Counted from the first letter of the stretch, positions 1 to 11,476 are shown. The stretch is 64,000 nucleotides of DNA from Phialocephala subalpina (GCA_900073065.1 FJOG01000012.1:328257-392256), one strand, 5' to 3'. Made by a program: numbers and translations. The notes: generated by a model not told the origin, from the sequence alone.

Positions 1-155
1 CGTAGTGGTAAGCTTTGCCCAGCGCATCTCAAATATTCGCCATGAGAGTAATGAATTGACTGCGGGTTCTAAACTAGAAATACCTCAACTGATCAATTTG
101 CGAGAGCGAAGAAAAGAGACGGAATAAAGCGGAGGGAGCTAAATCGTTGCATTGT

Positions 156-902
156 TCAATTTTTCTGAATGTTCTGAATGTCAACCACCACTTCACTGGC
201 ATCCTGATACTGGGCCATCCAACACTTCGTAATCACCTCTCCCAGGATCAAGTTAGTCGTGTCTGGATATACATCTGCCTTAAACAGCCTCTCAAGCTCC
301 CCATCATTTTTATCGGCGTATGGCACTTTCGTCGTCTCGATCTCGTATAGCAAAGAGCCCACTGCGAATAGCTCGGACTGGATAGATGGTTTTGTGTAAG
401 GCATATTCGGATGCTCAGAATGCGCACTAGGAGCTATCAAAGGCTTCGATTTATCGAGAGAAGATCCAGCAAAATCAGATAACTTTGTGGTTCCGTACCG
501 ATTAAGTAGGACATTCCCAGCGCCAATGTCTACTTGCATAACGCCTTGTGAGTGTACGTGTTGAATCGCCTGCGTAACTTGCGACGCCCAGCGGACCACG
601 TCATCGGCCATAGGGAGCTTATTGTCGTCGCGAAGGTCCTGGAGGCGCTTGCGGAGTGGGTATTCAAGGCGTTCGAGAACGATCATCCCATCACGTGCGC
701 CGAAGTACTTCGTAATATAAGGATGTGAACCTAGGCGTTCATAGATGCGGCGCTCGATGTCGACTTGATCTTTTTCACTCTTTCCTGGAAGGGGCTTCTT
801 GATGACATGCGACTCCGAGAGTGCAAATACCACTCCTGAGATACCATGTGAGATCATGGGAAGACGGCCCACCTTCTTTAGAATATCAGGTAGTGTCTCC
901 AT
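156..902 (-). CDS. Small protein-kinase-like protein, atypical active site
   Basis: Single-exon ORF of 248 aa that is just a compact protein-kinase fold. An N-lobe lysine is visible in HVIKKP (about residue 35). The catalytic loop VMQVDIGAGN (122-131) keeps the catalytic Asp125 and Asn130, but the usual His-Arg before the Asp is replaced. The metal-binding motif reads DFAG (143-146) instead of DFG. The protein starts almost directly at the kinase domain and ends at the last helices, so there is no regulatory domain. Such short kinase-like proteins are expanded in filamentous ascomycetes and are mostly uncharacterised. It could be an active Ser/Thr kinase or a pseudokinase; the retained Lys/Asp/Asn/Asp argue that nucleotide binding is possible. 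The start ATG is the first one in frame, with a polypurine-rich leader upstream. Confidence 0.8.
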   Translation of the reverse strand: METLPDILKKVGRLPMISHGISGVVFALSESHVIKKPLPGKSEKDQVDIERRIYERLGSHPYITKYFGARDGMIVLERLEYPLRKRLQDLRDDNKLPMADDVVRWASQVTQAIQHVHSQGVMQVDIGAGNVLLNRYGTTKLSDFAGSSLDKSKPLIAPSAHSEHPNMPYTKPSIQSELFAVGSLLYEIETTKVPYADKNDGELERLFKADVYPDTTNLILGEVITKCWMAQYQDASEVVVDIQNIQKN

Positions 903-3215
903 TTAGGTCCGAATTTAATAAAGGCCAAAGAAAGAGATTTCTTTTTGAGATACAGAATGGATAATTATTGATAGATGTCTTGAGCTTGAAGCCAGTATAT
1001 CGCAGCGAGCGCAGGCTGAAGAGAGGTTCCACTGCATTTACGCGAACGCTGGATGCCGGCCAATCTTTATTTAGCCTAGCCTAGCGCCAACCATTGCCCG
1101 AGGCACTCACTAACTCCCACGATTTACCCGCTCCACTCCCAAGAGAGCTCCTAGTCACGTGCTCTTAAGGCTCGCCTCCCAGGACTCACTTACTCCTCAA
1201 TTCCCTTATCAACTCTTCCCTATAATCTACTTTCAATCAAAAATTAAAATGTTAAAAAATAAAAAATAAATTATTCCCAAATAATCAATGTTTTGTTCGT
1301 GATTCATTAATCACTTAATTTTATTATTCTAAAAAGTGGTCCATTTGAAAACTTACGCTAATCACATATAGCTAAAGCAAATCGGCGAAAATTTTGAAAT
1401 TTGTGGGTTGATGGGAATATGTTTAATTCGGTGCATAATAAATAAAAAGAATAAGAAATACAACTAGAGCGAGTAGTAGACAGATCTTGACTTCTGGGAC
1501 TGTACTTATTAAGCATTATGGTCGGAATCCCTAAAGATCTCGGCAGTAAATCCGGATATGTTACTAGAGGATATGGATAGGAAATTGCGCTTTTTAAGAA
1601 GCTTTGAATCAGTCCTTAAGAATGAAGTACGCTGTACAACAAAGAATATTATCGGTTTTTAAGAGACTCCGACACCGAGGCGCACTTGGACGGTCGTTAG
1701 GAGGTTGCAGGAGGATGTTAAAGGAGGGATGTTAGAGGATGATGTTGATGTTGGAGGAGGCTGATGTTAGAGGAAGTTAATATTAAAGGAGGATGTTAAT
1801 AAAGGAGGTTGATATTAGAGGGTGATGTTAAAGGAGGATGTTGGAGGATGTCGGTTTGGTATTGTTTATTGCCTCTAAATCCTTAAAAGTTGTCTGTATC
1901 TTGCTTGTATTGACATGGTGCACTATTCTCAATGTGCCTATCCTAACCAACCCCCATTCATCTGCATCTTTATATCCCAAGTTCTTGTCCCAAATCTTTC
2001 TAGCTCTTCCAAATCCATCAATCTCTCAAATCCTTTCCCAGCTGATTAAGACTAGCGTTTTAATCGTATCTAATGGTGCCCGCGACCTCTTGTAAGTTGT
2101 TGACGTCGAGATTTACCGGACGCTGAGAATCTCCGGTTGCTTGCTCGCCTTCCGAATCATCTGCGTCTTCAATGGATGTATGGTTTGACAATTGGCTTCC
2201 GTTTTCGAGCTCTCGTTGAGCGGCTGGCGAGCCTTGACCGTGAGTCTCTCCGCAGAGATTCTTGTCTGCGGGTCGTCACAGTCTAGCTCTCCTTCTCGAG
2301 TAACATACTGAGAGGCGAGAGGGAGCAGAACCTGGTCATCCATCTCTCTTTGTGGGATATACTAAGATGGCAGAGGGGTAAGAGCTTGGTCGCTAGGTGT
2401 GTTGGAATTGCAAGACGTTGGAGCTGGATTGGAAAGAGGCTTCGGGCGCGTCGGTTCTTAAACTGGTATCACGATCGTATCACGAGCGGTTGAGTGGTCT
2501 TCGAAGTATCGGGTAGTGCTTTTATTCCATAGCCAAGAAACTATATACTGGAGCACCTAAGAGGATATTAGAAAGGTTGGATCTAGAGGAATGAAAAGGA
2601 AATAAGATCTAGACCTCCATTCGAGGATCTGGAAATCACAACGGACTGAATGCTGTAGTGGTCGGGAGGAACTTACCATCTCTTGGGCCAGGAGGATGGA
2701 GGAGGTTATGGTGACGGGTAAGATCTGCAAGCTGAACCAGTCAACAAAGAGATCAGTCATTGACTCACCGTCTTCTGCCAGCTTCTGCCAACAGCTCCGG
2801 AATCTGCAGACGAAACCGATAGAAGCAAAGATAGCAACGAAGACCATTCACGGAAGCACCGAGAGCGATGACGCACGTCCCTTAATTGTTGTCCCTGCAG
2901 GTTCGTGGTACTCAAGTTTCAAGAGAACCTGCTGATGCCTAAAGGTTCCTGGTAGGATAAGAGACCAGCAAGCTTAAAGGTTCCAGAATTAAGACGACTG
3001 AGCGCAAGTACCGATCTCATGGCTTTAAAGAACAGTAGCCAGCTTCCTACTGATCACGGCTCATACCACTTAAATGGCTCCACTGAAGCACGTAGATGTA
3101 TTTGTTGAAGTCACGACCAACTTGATATCAGAAATCTTGTTACCTAAAGTTGACGATAGTCTCGTCCCTCCACGAGCTTAATGCCTTAAGCTAGAGTCTT
3201 ACTGACACTGAATAG
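903..3215. other. Gene-poor stretch, AT-rich and repetitive
   Basis: More than 2 kb between the kinase-like gene and the relic segment. It has an AT-rich block at about 1230-1480 and a GGAGGATGTTAA-type minisatellite at about 1690-1855. Scattered ORFs are under 100 codons and lack recognisable motifs. No gene is supported here. Confidence 0.6.
1690..1855. repeat. Degenerate purine-rich minisatellite
   Basis: Imperfect tandem copies of a unit close to GGAGGATGTTAA/GAGGATGTTGAT, with strong purine bias on the plus strand. Copies differ by small substitutions and unit-length changes, so the array is old or slippage-prone. Confidence 0.7.
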
Positions 3216-3689
3216 AAAGGTACAAGTCTCAGCAATCAAGATCTCGAGAAAGTCTTGATTCAGCTTGCATCACGCTACAACACAAGGCTACTGCAAGAGA
3301 TGCCTGGTGTCATTGATAGTTTGCAACATGCGATCGTTGTTATCTATCATCTTAGCCCGCAATCTTAGCCCGCAATCTTAGCCCGCATTGTTTCCGCAAG
3401 CTGCTCTCACACTTGCGACGAAAGCATCGTAATCATCAGCATATACATCGACGATGTCGCTGATGATACTGGAGTATTAATTCCACTTGCACTGGAGGCG
3501 GGGCAATACAGCCTACTTGTACTTGCGGAGGATGATGGCCCAGTCCTTATCCCTCCGAGGCGCAAGCGAGTGCTCGATACAGGCTTGTATCATCTTGAAA
3601 AGGGATACGTAGATTTCTGTGGGAAAGCCAGTCGAGCTCACTTACATTACCAATGGTTGTATCGGAACGTTGGACCGGCATGGTCATAG
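3216..3689 (+). pseudogene. Relic coding segment of unknown family
   Basis: One reading frame runs from 3216 to a stop at 3687-3689 with a single in-frame TAG at 3366-3368. Both halves have the composition of real protein, for example QDLEKVLIQLASRYN before the stop and YIDDVADDTGVLIPL after it. There is no ATG at the start. The TAG lies within a 13-bp motif that is present three times in tandem (3349-3387). I do not recognise the family. It may be a decayed gene or exons of a spliced gene whose other exons I cannot place. Confidence 0.3.
3349..3387 (+). repeat. 13-bp direct repeat, three perfect copies
   Basis: Unit ATCTTAGCCCGCA occurs at 3349-3361, 3362-3374 and 3375-3387 with no mismatch. 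Perfect identity suggests recent slippage expansion. Confidence 0.9.
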
Positions 3690-3740
3690 ACGCAGGTATG
3701 TAGAGAGGATCCTCCAAGGTAATCTCAATAGATATGCTGT

Positions 3741-5940
3741 TTATATTGCATTGCCCTTGTCGACAGGCATGAACAGATCGGACATGTTGTTATTCCCGTT
3801 TCCCACCGGCACAGGCCCGCACCAAGGAGGCATAAAATCAACCGTCCAAAAGTCCGCCGCGAACGCACCATTAAATACCGTCAAGTCAGCGCCTATATCA
3901 CCACCGGCCACCATCCCCTGCAGTATCTGCTCCGGTTCCTGCGCCTGCTGCACCGAGACACCCTTCCTTGCCAGCTCGCACAAATAATGGTTTCTAATCG
4001 CCCTCCAATTCGCAGCCAAGTGTTGAAACCAATTTCCTTCGCTGCCGTCGCTATTGGTGATTAGTGTAGCATTTCGATCCAATCGTGCACAGAACTGATC
4101 GATATAAAACTCGATGGGAAGCACCTCGTGTACCATGTTTGCGTCCCAGCTCGGGCTATCGACCGAGAGCGTCAGTTCCATGGCGAGGTGGAACAGGTAT
4201 TGCAGTCGGGCCCAGGAGTATCCGGGCAGGGTTTGCATCTGTCGATCCGAGATGGAAAGAGACTCTTCCATGAGGGATTTTGTGGATTCTAAGGAACGGA
4301 GGAGAAGATCGACTTGGAAGGTTGTGAGGGGTGTTCCTGGGACGGAGGGCAGGACGTAGAGGCAGATTTCGTGGTTGAAGGCGCGGAAACCGAGGTGGAA
4401 GTACTTCAGTGCCACTATGAGGGATTGTGGAGTCAGCTGGTGCTAAAATTTGTCTGAAGGCGGAAAAAACAGATGAGTGCTGAGTGTCGACTTACCATCG
4501 TTGATAATGCTTTCGGGGACAGAGCTCCTGAGCGAGTCAATCCGTGCATTCACACTTTTGATCAGGAATTGCAGTTTATCATCAGCAATCTTGGGACCAG
4601 GAGGCAGATCCAGATACCCGAAGGTCTGACACACGTCTTCAGCGTGCTTGCTGAGGCGCACGTAATGAATCAAGGTTGCGTCCGAGGGGGCAATTGGATT
4701 GCTCGCCAGTGACAGTGCATAATCTTCCAGCGTATCGCGATATTTCATAGCGTCGACTTTGCGGAAGACCAAAGAGTACCTTGCAAGGTCAGTAAGATGC
4801 CAGGACTTGGTTGCCTTAGTGATCCTTACGAACGAGATATAACATAAGTGCCGATATATGCGCGTTTGGCATCAGCGGACCAGTCTAGATCCGTTGACTC
4901 CACTGAAGATGCTTGTTCTCCTGAAGCGGGAGGCTTGAAGTCTTTCATGGACAATCTCTGCTTCTGAGCGCCGAGTACTCGACGATTCAGGTTCAGGCCT
5001 AGATTCACGACGATCGAGGCGGCGAAGAAATTGAACTTGTATGCGGATTTCATATGCCAATGGCACCTGTTCGGCACTAGCATTAGTACCAGTTGTGGAA
5101 CGAGGACGGGAGTTGGTCACCAGCCCAGGTAAACGAGAATACTTTGGAGTAATTCCAGAGTTTGCTCTCCGTCTCCCACCATTTGAACACCTAGCCTTCT
5201 CGAGTACTCGTGCTCCAATGTCGCCTGGAGGGTCCGGTCTCTCCATGACGCAGCCATGAGAATCGACAACAGAAGCATAGGAGAGCCGCTTCGCAAGCTG
5301 TCCAGTACGTCTCCTTCGGGAATGATGACATACGGAAACGTTGCAGCAATGCTACGGAACTCTTCAATCAGAGCGTTGGCATAGCCGATGCTCAAGAGTC
5401 CACGGTCGATGGCATCGCCGTTATGCCCTGGGCGTAACGGGGCTGCAAGCTCCGCGACTGCTTGACATGGTCGAGACAGTACCACAAGTGAAGCTTGGTC
5501 ACTACTACTGTCCTCCCGTTGTGATTGATAATCACGAGATCTCTGACCGTGCGGCAACCTCGAGGTCACATTTTCGAGACTCTGCTCCAATCTTTTGAGC
5601 CGATCTACTACTTCTTCAGGGACCGCTGCTGGAGGTACTTGTTAAATCATCACGTCTTGACATAGATGTTTCAAACGAAAGAGGACCACCAACCTTTCCG
5701 CTTGGTTGCAGATCTTGTTCTTGCTGGAGGCTGTTCGCATGCCTGGCCGCTCCGGTGACATCTACGTGTACACTGTCAGTATCCAACTCTCAGCAAGGCC
5801 GGGACGCTCACGAACCGCTCGCATACTTCCTCGCCCGGCGTGCGCATGCACTTGACTTTCCTCGACCTACAACTTACGCAAGCATTGCTCGTACGATTTT
5901 GAAGGCTTCGGGGGCTTCGAGGGTCCGGTGCTGAATCCAT
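3741..5940 (-). CDS. Zn2Cys6 fungal transcription factor
   Basis: Six exons: 5940-5816, 5761-5694, 5637-5121, 5066-4830, 4779-4496 and 4414-3741; 634 aa, all junctions phase-consistent. The N-terminus holds a complete binuclear zinc cluster, CVSCRSRKVKC followed by CERCHRSGQAC (C-x2-C-x6-C-x8-C-x2-C-x6-C), split by the first intron. A short heptad-like linker (VVDRLKRLEQSLENV) follows, suggesting dimerisation. The middle region has the fungal-specific regulatory domain style (FPYVIIP, SPMLLLSILMAASWRDR, ELLQSILVYLGW). The protein should act in the nucleus on CGG-type sites. Its start lies 504 bp from the divergently transcribed MFS gene, across a promoter rich in CGG/CCG triplets, so it may control that transporter and itself. 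The target pathway cannot be read from the sequence. Confidence 0.88.
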
Positions 5941-6444
5941 GTTCCAAACCGAGGCCTACAGTGCCGCACTCAGCAGCTGGAGAGGAGTCGGCGGACAGCG
6001 GACAGCGTACTGTGGACCGTGGACCGTGGACCGTCACCGTTCCCTTTGAATGGCTAAGGAGGAGACTCGGTACTCGAATACGCAGCTCCCGAAATCCTGG
6101 TCTGTGTCTCCTTTATATACATCTTGAGTTGAGGATTACGAAATCATGGCATCAAATGAAACGTGCCCGCTCTTCGGTCTCGGTGTTCTGCTGGCGGCGC
6201 TCCGTCTAAGCGAGCAGCCGAGAACCCTGTCTCCTTAGACGACTCCCCACCCCCTATCACCGTGAAATGCCCCTTAGCCACATCGGGTGAGGTTGATGTC
6301 GGAGCCTTGATCGAAAGTCACCTCAACGAGAGACTTATAAGGTCTTCCGGGTTGCAGCCGCATTTTGGTTTTAATCTCTTCCTTTCCTTCATACAACGTT
6401 TCTTTCTGGATCTCGCTGTGAGTCCCAGATCTCTTTATTGAGAG
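5941..6444. promoter_or_regulatory. Divergent promoter with CGG/CCG triplet cluster
   Basis: Shared upstream region of the Zn2Cys6 and MFS genes. CGG occurs at 5989, 5992 and 5999, and CCG at 6017, 6024, 6031 and 6037. Together they form an inverted arrangement inside short repeats (GCGGACA twice, GTGGACC three times). Zn2Cys6 dimers commonly bind paired CGG triplets, so this is a candidate operator. Binding is inferred. Confidence 0.45.
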
Positions 6445-8141
6445 ATGTCGACCTCTTCCAACATGGACTTCTCTGCGCAAGACCGACAAAATAGCCAAAC
6501 AGACGCGGTGGACGCAGAAGACTCAAAAGCTAACAACAAAGACGATTTCTCTGCGTCGACGGTTGGGCTTGACGAAGGCATGAACGACAACATTGATCTC
6601 GAAAAAGGTTCGACGGGTGAGCTGCTCTCTGATCGAGGAGGCCCGGCTGGACCTCCACCGCCTGCGCAAACCAAAGACCCAAACCTAATTGAATGGGACG
6701 GACCAAATGACCCTGGAAACCCGATGAACTTCTCTGTCCAGAAGAAGTGGCTCCTCACAGGTGTAATGGGTTCGATGACCTGGACCATCACATTTGCCTC
6801 GAGTGTATTCAGTACAGCAAGTCTCGTCGTAGCCAAAAAATACAACGTTTCCACAGAAGTGGCAACGCTGGGGACCAGCTTGTTTGTCGTGGGGTTGGGA
6901 TTGGGCCCTATTGTAAGCAGCGGCCCCCCTTTCATACAACTTTCAGGAGTGTTGAGAATCACTGACCATTAATACAGGTGTGGGGTCCAGCATCCGAACT
7001 CTTCGGACGAAAGACACCACTATTCTTTGGCTTCTTTGTATTTGGTATCTTCCAGATCGGTGTTGCAGTAGCGCAGAATCTATATACCATCATGCTCTGC
7101 CGATTCTTCAGCGGTATGTTCGGCTCTGCACCTCTTGCGATTGTTGGAGGAACCTTGGCGGACTTCTGGGGGCCGGTCGACAGAGGTGTTGCGACATGTG
7201 TTTTTGCCTCTGCGACGTTTGTTGGACCCATAGCAGGACCGGTCATGGGTAGCTTTATCACTGCTTCATCACTTGGCTGGAAGTGGACGGCCTGGATGAC
7301 GATGATCATGTGCTTCTTCTTTGGCATCGTAGGGTTCATTATCGTGCCCGAAACCTCTCACCTCAAGATCCTCCAACAGCGAGCGAAGACACTCCGCTTC
7401 GAACAGAAGAACTGGGCCATCCATTCCAAAGCCGACGAGACCAAAGCCGACCTCGGCGCTTTCGTGCAGACATACCTCATCAAGCCCTTCGCCATGCTCT
7501 TCAAAGAACCCATTTTAGTCCTCATTACCCTTTACATGGCGCTCATCTATGGTATCCTCTACCTCTTCTTCGAAGCGTATCCCATCTCCTTCCAAGAGAA
7601 CCGACACTGGAACTCCGGCGTTGCCTCATTACCATTTCTCGCGATCCTCAGTGGTGTGCTCATCGGCGCTGGAGCAGTGGCCTACATTACGAAGACCCGC
7701 TTTGCGCGCAAGCTGCAAGAACAAGGAAAACTCGTCCCCGAAGAACGTCTCCCTCCCATGATCGCAGGCGCGTTCATCCTCCCGATTGGTCTTTTCTGGT
7801 TCGCGTGGACGAGCAACAAAGATATCCACTGGGCGCCGCAAGTTATCGCCGGTATACCCATCGGCTGTGGGATCCTCATGATCTTTCTACAGGGCATGAA
7901 TTATGTCGTTGATGTGTATCTGTGGAATGCTAATAGTGCCTTGGCTGGAAACACACTCATTCGATCTTTTGTAGGAGCAGCGTTCCCACTCTTTGCGGTA
8001 CAGATGTACCATGCTCTTGGTGTTGATTGGGCTAGTAGCTTACTGGGCTTCCTTTGTATAGCACTGCTACCTGTCCCGATCCTATTTTACAAGTATGGAG
8101 CGAGGATTAGAGCGGCGAGTCAATTTAGTCCAAAGATGTGA
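6445..8141 (+). CDS. MFS transporter, drug:H+ antiporter type
   Basis: Two exons (6445-6912, 6978-8141; intron 6913-6977, GTAAGC...ATACAG), 543 aa. A hydrophilic acidic N-terminus of about 95 residues precedes NPMNFSVQKKW and then twelve hydrophobic segments. Motif A is seen at the exon junction as GPASELFGRK. The loop RFFSGMFGSAPLAIVGG and the stretch AGPVMGSF match the 12-spanner DHA1 group that exports drugs, polyamines or fungal metabolites. It should sit in the plasma membrane and use the proton gradient. Its substrate is unknown. Divergence from a Zn2Cys6 regulator suggests inducible export. The 3' flank is AT-rich untranslated sequence. Confidence 0.9.
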
Positions 8142-8910
8142 GGGTGTTTGTCTACGAGAGGAGGTTTCGAGTTCTTGTTTAAAAATTGGTAGCTCAAAGT
8201 TTTTTTTAATTAAATCCTAGATAGACTTTCTAAATAGAAATAAATAGATATATACAATTAGGTGGAACCAGACGCTCTCTTTTGCTTTTGATTACTTTGT
8301 ATGACCTGTATATGTTTGGTGTTGTACATCTCGAAGATGCCTTGTGAAAGACTATGGCGAGTAGCGATGGTGGCACAATGAGGGGTACCAATGTACCCGC
8401 TGAACTAGCTCCAGTCAGGTATCGCCTTGTGCAGATATCGTGTCACCTCCAAGACTTCTCTTGGTTTGAACAGGCTAGCTTTCTTAGGACTCGATATGAC
8501 GCTGTTGTTGTTTACTTCCGTACAATGTTCTCAAGCTTGGTGAGCTGTACATTTTACAAAGTCAGATTAGCAAGTGAGCTAGTGTAACTTGTGCGGGGAT
8601 TCCGGCGAAGAGTACAAGCAACCACGAGGCCATCCAGACAACCGTTTCTGTACCATGCTGACTGCATCGTTATTGAGAGGCTGAGTGTGTCCATGAGCTC
8701 TCTGTCTCACTTCATGCATTGGACGACATGCTCGAAATAGGGTGGTCAGGTAGGTGCGATGGTATAAAGCATCCCCTTCGCCTCACTATAACAGGCGAAT
8801 ATCGTTCGCCCATTGCTCTGCCTCTTCGACTGCCCCCAATACATAGCGATCTCCTTGTCGCCGAAACTAAGAACCTCAAATCGAGAAACCCTATCTACAA
8901 AATAGCAGAC
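8142..8910. other. Intergenic, 3' flank of MFS and promoter of CBM18 gene
   Basis: AT-rich stretch just after the MFS stop, then unremarkable sequence. A TATAAA-like motif lies near 8763, about 150 bp before the next ATG. Short ORFs here have no support. Confidence 0.5.
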
Positions 8911-9691
8911 ATGAGACGTCTTTCTGTCTCTATCATTTCTTCCGTTGCATTACTAGCAATGGCCTCCTTTGTGGAGGCTGAGAAGGTCCAGTTGTCAGTC
9001 GCCACTTGGACTTCGTGTCTAGATTTGATTTCCAGTGCCCGAACGGTACCTATATCCAATTTGATCCGTTTACCGGAGACATTTCGGGTTCAAATCTGTG
9101 CGTACCTTTTTTCCTGTATGCATAGTGAAGATGCTAACCATTCAAAAGCGATTTCTCTAGAATCTTTCTTTCCGATATTAGCCAGGCTTGGGGAAATGGA
9201 CAGTCATTATTGACTTCCTTCTTGGACCTCAACTTCCACATCAGAATCCAGGATTCCCAATCCGATGCGGAAGTCATCAACCTCAACACGAATGTTAAAG
9301 TTGACTTTGTGTTCGACGCTGTGGGACCTGAGTAGTTGCCTAGCTGTCAGATTTACACATACCGAATCATACAAGGCATCGTTGAAACAAAGTCAGCGCG
9401 ACAAACACGCTTAAGAACGAGTCTGTCCACCAAACTGTTTCTGGTACATATTCTTCAGCAGTTGTCTACGCTATACCACCTTGGCATGATTGGGTCACAA
9501 CGGCATACACGAGCTGTACACCTACACCAATGCCAACCACTTCCACCGGCCAATACATAAGTTACAATGGCAACTGCTCCTCCCCGGAATGGACTTGCCT
9601 GGGATCAAAGTTTGGAGACTGTTGTTCTGAAAATGGATGGTGTGGGAGCGATAGCTCTTACTGCTTGTCCGGTCTTTGCGCAAAGCGTTAA
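8911..9691 (+). CDS. Secreted protein with C-terminal CBM18 chitin-binding domain
   Basis: Reconstructed as four exons: 8911-8985, 9036-9097, 9149-9331 and 9397-9691; 204 aa. Residues 1-23 are a signal peptide (MRRLSVSIISSVALLAMASF...). Residues 26-107 form an extracellular region I do not recognise, followed by a Thr/Pro linker. Residues 160-204 are a hevein-like chitin-binding domain with seven cysteines (167, 174, 182, 183, 189, 196, 201) around CLGSKFGDCCSENGWCG. The domain binds chitin or GlcNAc oligomers; in plant-associated fungi such proteins can protect hyphae or hide chitin. Introns 2 and 3 fit well (branch GCTAACC in intron 2). Intron 1 (8986-9035) uses an unusual GTCCAG donor; if it is not real, the gene carries a one-base frameshift there. 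The CBM18 call is firm, the N-terminal exon less so. Confidence 0.72.
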
Positions 9692-10428
9692 TATCAAGCC
9701 GAGCAACACAATCAACGTCAAGTTTCACATCCGCTACTGCGATAGTATAGTGGGTACAGTACAGGTAGGAAGGCGAGAGCCTTTGCAGCAGGAGGGGGAT
9801 AGACGGGACATTGTTTCTGGGGCGCGAGAATTTTCGGAGAGTTGGACAATACTTCACCAATCATTTTTCTTGAACTTCACTTCCTTCCGCTTGATGTGAT
9901 GAAGCGTTTTAAACATTGAAACGGATACCCATGGCAAAGGCTACAGGATGGAAGAATCATCCAATCGGAGTCTGTAAGGAGCTTAACGTTGAGGCACAAT
10001 GGACGAAGCGGGGGCAAAAAAGGGCGGGGCAACCCTTTTTTTCCTATTCGGGAAAACGTACATCGGCAGTGGTACGTTAAGTCCCAGCGCCTGATTCACG
10101 GTGAAGCTATACCGTGAAGCTATAATGCTTTGTCATGCGATCGAGGAATGTGAAACCAAGAGGTCCGGTGCAGCTTTGGTGGATTGGTAATAGTCATTGA
10201 CTAGAAGGAATAGTAATCGACTTCGCGAATTTCGCGTTGTACCAAGGTGCAGTGAAGCACCGAAGTGCACACCAGAAGCACTTACAAAAGTCAAGCCCAT
10301 TTCTTCGGACAACCGCCTCGACCAGACTTTCCGAAGGCATATTATCACGGAACTAAGTGCGACTACTTGTTACAATTCATCTTGCCATCTCTCACAGCCG
10401 GATCCAGCCCCCAACCTACCAACCCAGA
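9692..10428. other. Intergenic, no feature seen
   Basis: About 740 bp between two plus-strand genes. It contains short ORFs with no motif support and presumably the promoter of the NmrA-like gene. Confidence 0.5.
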
Positions 10429-11476
10429 ATGATAGTCTTGACAGGTCTGTCTTCACCAATATCTCTCTCGTTCATCCACGCTGACTATCTACAGGTGTGA
10501 CCGGCGGTCTGGGCTCTGCCGTCCTAACCACAATCCTCGACCAAAACCTCCTCCCTCCCACATCCCTCCGTATCTCCAGCTACAGCAGCAAAGGCCTGCT
10601 CCTCGATCGTGCCAGAAGCGTTGGAATCGAGATCCGCTACGGCGACATCACCAACCCTTCCACACTTATTAATTCCTACTCTGGCGCCGATGCTCTCTTC
10701 CTAGTCTCCTATCCCTCCGTCGGCGAAGAGCGCTTCAAGTACCACAAAATAGCGATCGATGCAGCGAAAAAAGCCGGTGTCAAGCATATCCTCTACACAT
10801 CTCTCACCTGGGGCGGGCCGGAAGGCAAAAGTAGCATCGCAGGCGTGTATCAAGCACACCTCAAAACCACGAACTACTTGAAAGAAAGTGGATTGAAATG
10901 GACGATCATCCGCGAAGCTACATACGCGCATCTCTGGAACAACTTAGCCGGTTTCCTGAGATTGGAAGAAGACGGTGATTTTGAAGTTGTGGTTAGTAAC
11001 GATGGGAAGCATCACTTCGCCAACCGTAAAGAACTGGGAGAAGCGACTGCGAAGATTATTGCGAATTATGTTCGTCCCCCTTCCCACCACACTGAGTGTC
11101 CAAAATCAAGACTGACATTCTCCCAAAGAGAAACTATGAAAACCAAATGATAAACCTCACAGGTCCCAACCCGCTCTCCGTCTCCGAAATCGTCGCGCTA
11201 TACGCCAAACACAGCGGACGAAACATAACCTTCAAAAAGGTTGGAATCGAAGAAGCAGTCGCATACCACAAGAGGAACAACTCTGTTCCTCCAGAGCAGC
11301 AAGACTTTCTGCCTAACTGGGCGAGTTGGGGAGAGGAGTTGGCGAGAGGAGAGGTGGATTATGTGGATCCGGCGTTTGAAGAATTGCTGGGGAGGAAGCC
11401 GTTGGGGATTGAGGATCAGATGGAGGAGATATTCTCGGCAGAGACCAATGTCCTTGATACTAAGGACTTTGTGTGA
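10429..11476 (+). CDS. NmrA-like NAD(P)-binding protein (quinone reductase-type SDR)
   Basis: Three exons: 10429-10444, 10495-11069 and 11129-11476. The tiny first exon encodes MIVLT plus one base and completes the dinucleotide-binding loop TGVTGGLG across intron 1. The Rossmann core continues with SSKGLLLDRARSVGIEIRYGDI, DALFLVSYPS and GVKHILYTS. The last is the place of the atypical-SDR active site. The C-terminal exon carries LTGPNPLSVSEIVALY, typical of NmrA/QOR2 relatives. Members of this family act as NAD(P)H quinone reductases or as redox-sensing regulators without catalysis. The protein is soluble with no targeting signal visible. I cannot separate enzyme from sensor by sequence alone. 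Confidence 0.85.

Noticed and set aside
2448..2480. GGTATCACGATCG as an LTR primer-binding site
   Set aside because: It resembles part of the initiator-tRNA complement but no flanking LTR pair or pol gene was found.
3435..3460. YIDD motif as a reverse-transcriptase active site
   Set aside because: The residues around it do not fit copia, gypsy or LINE reverse transcriptase, and no integrase, RNase H or LTR is visible nearby.
7283..7912. 209-aa plus-strand ORF inside the MFS gene
   Set aside because: It is an out-of-frame shadow, Arg/His-rich, fully covered by a well-supported gene.
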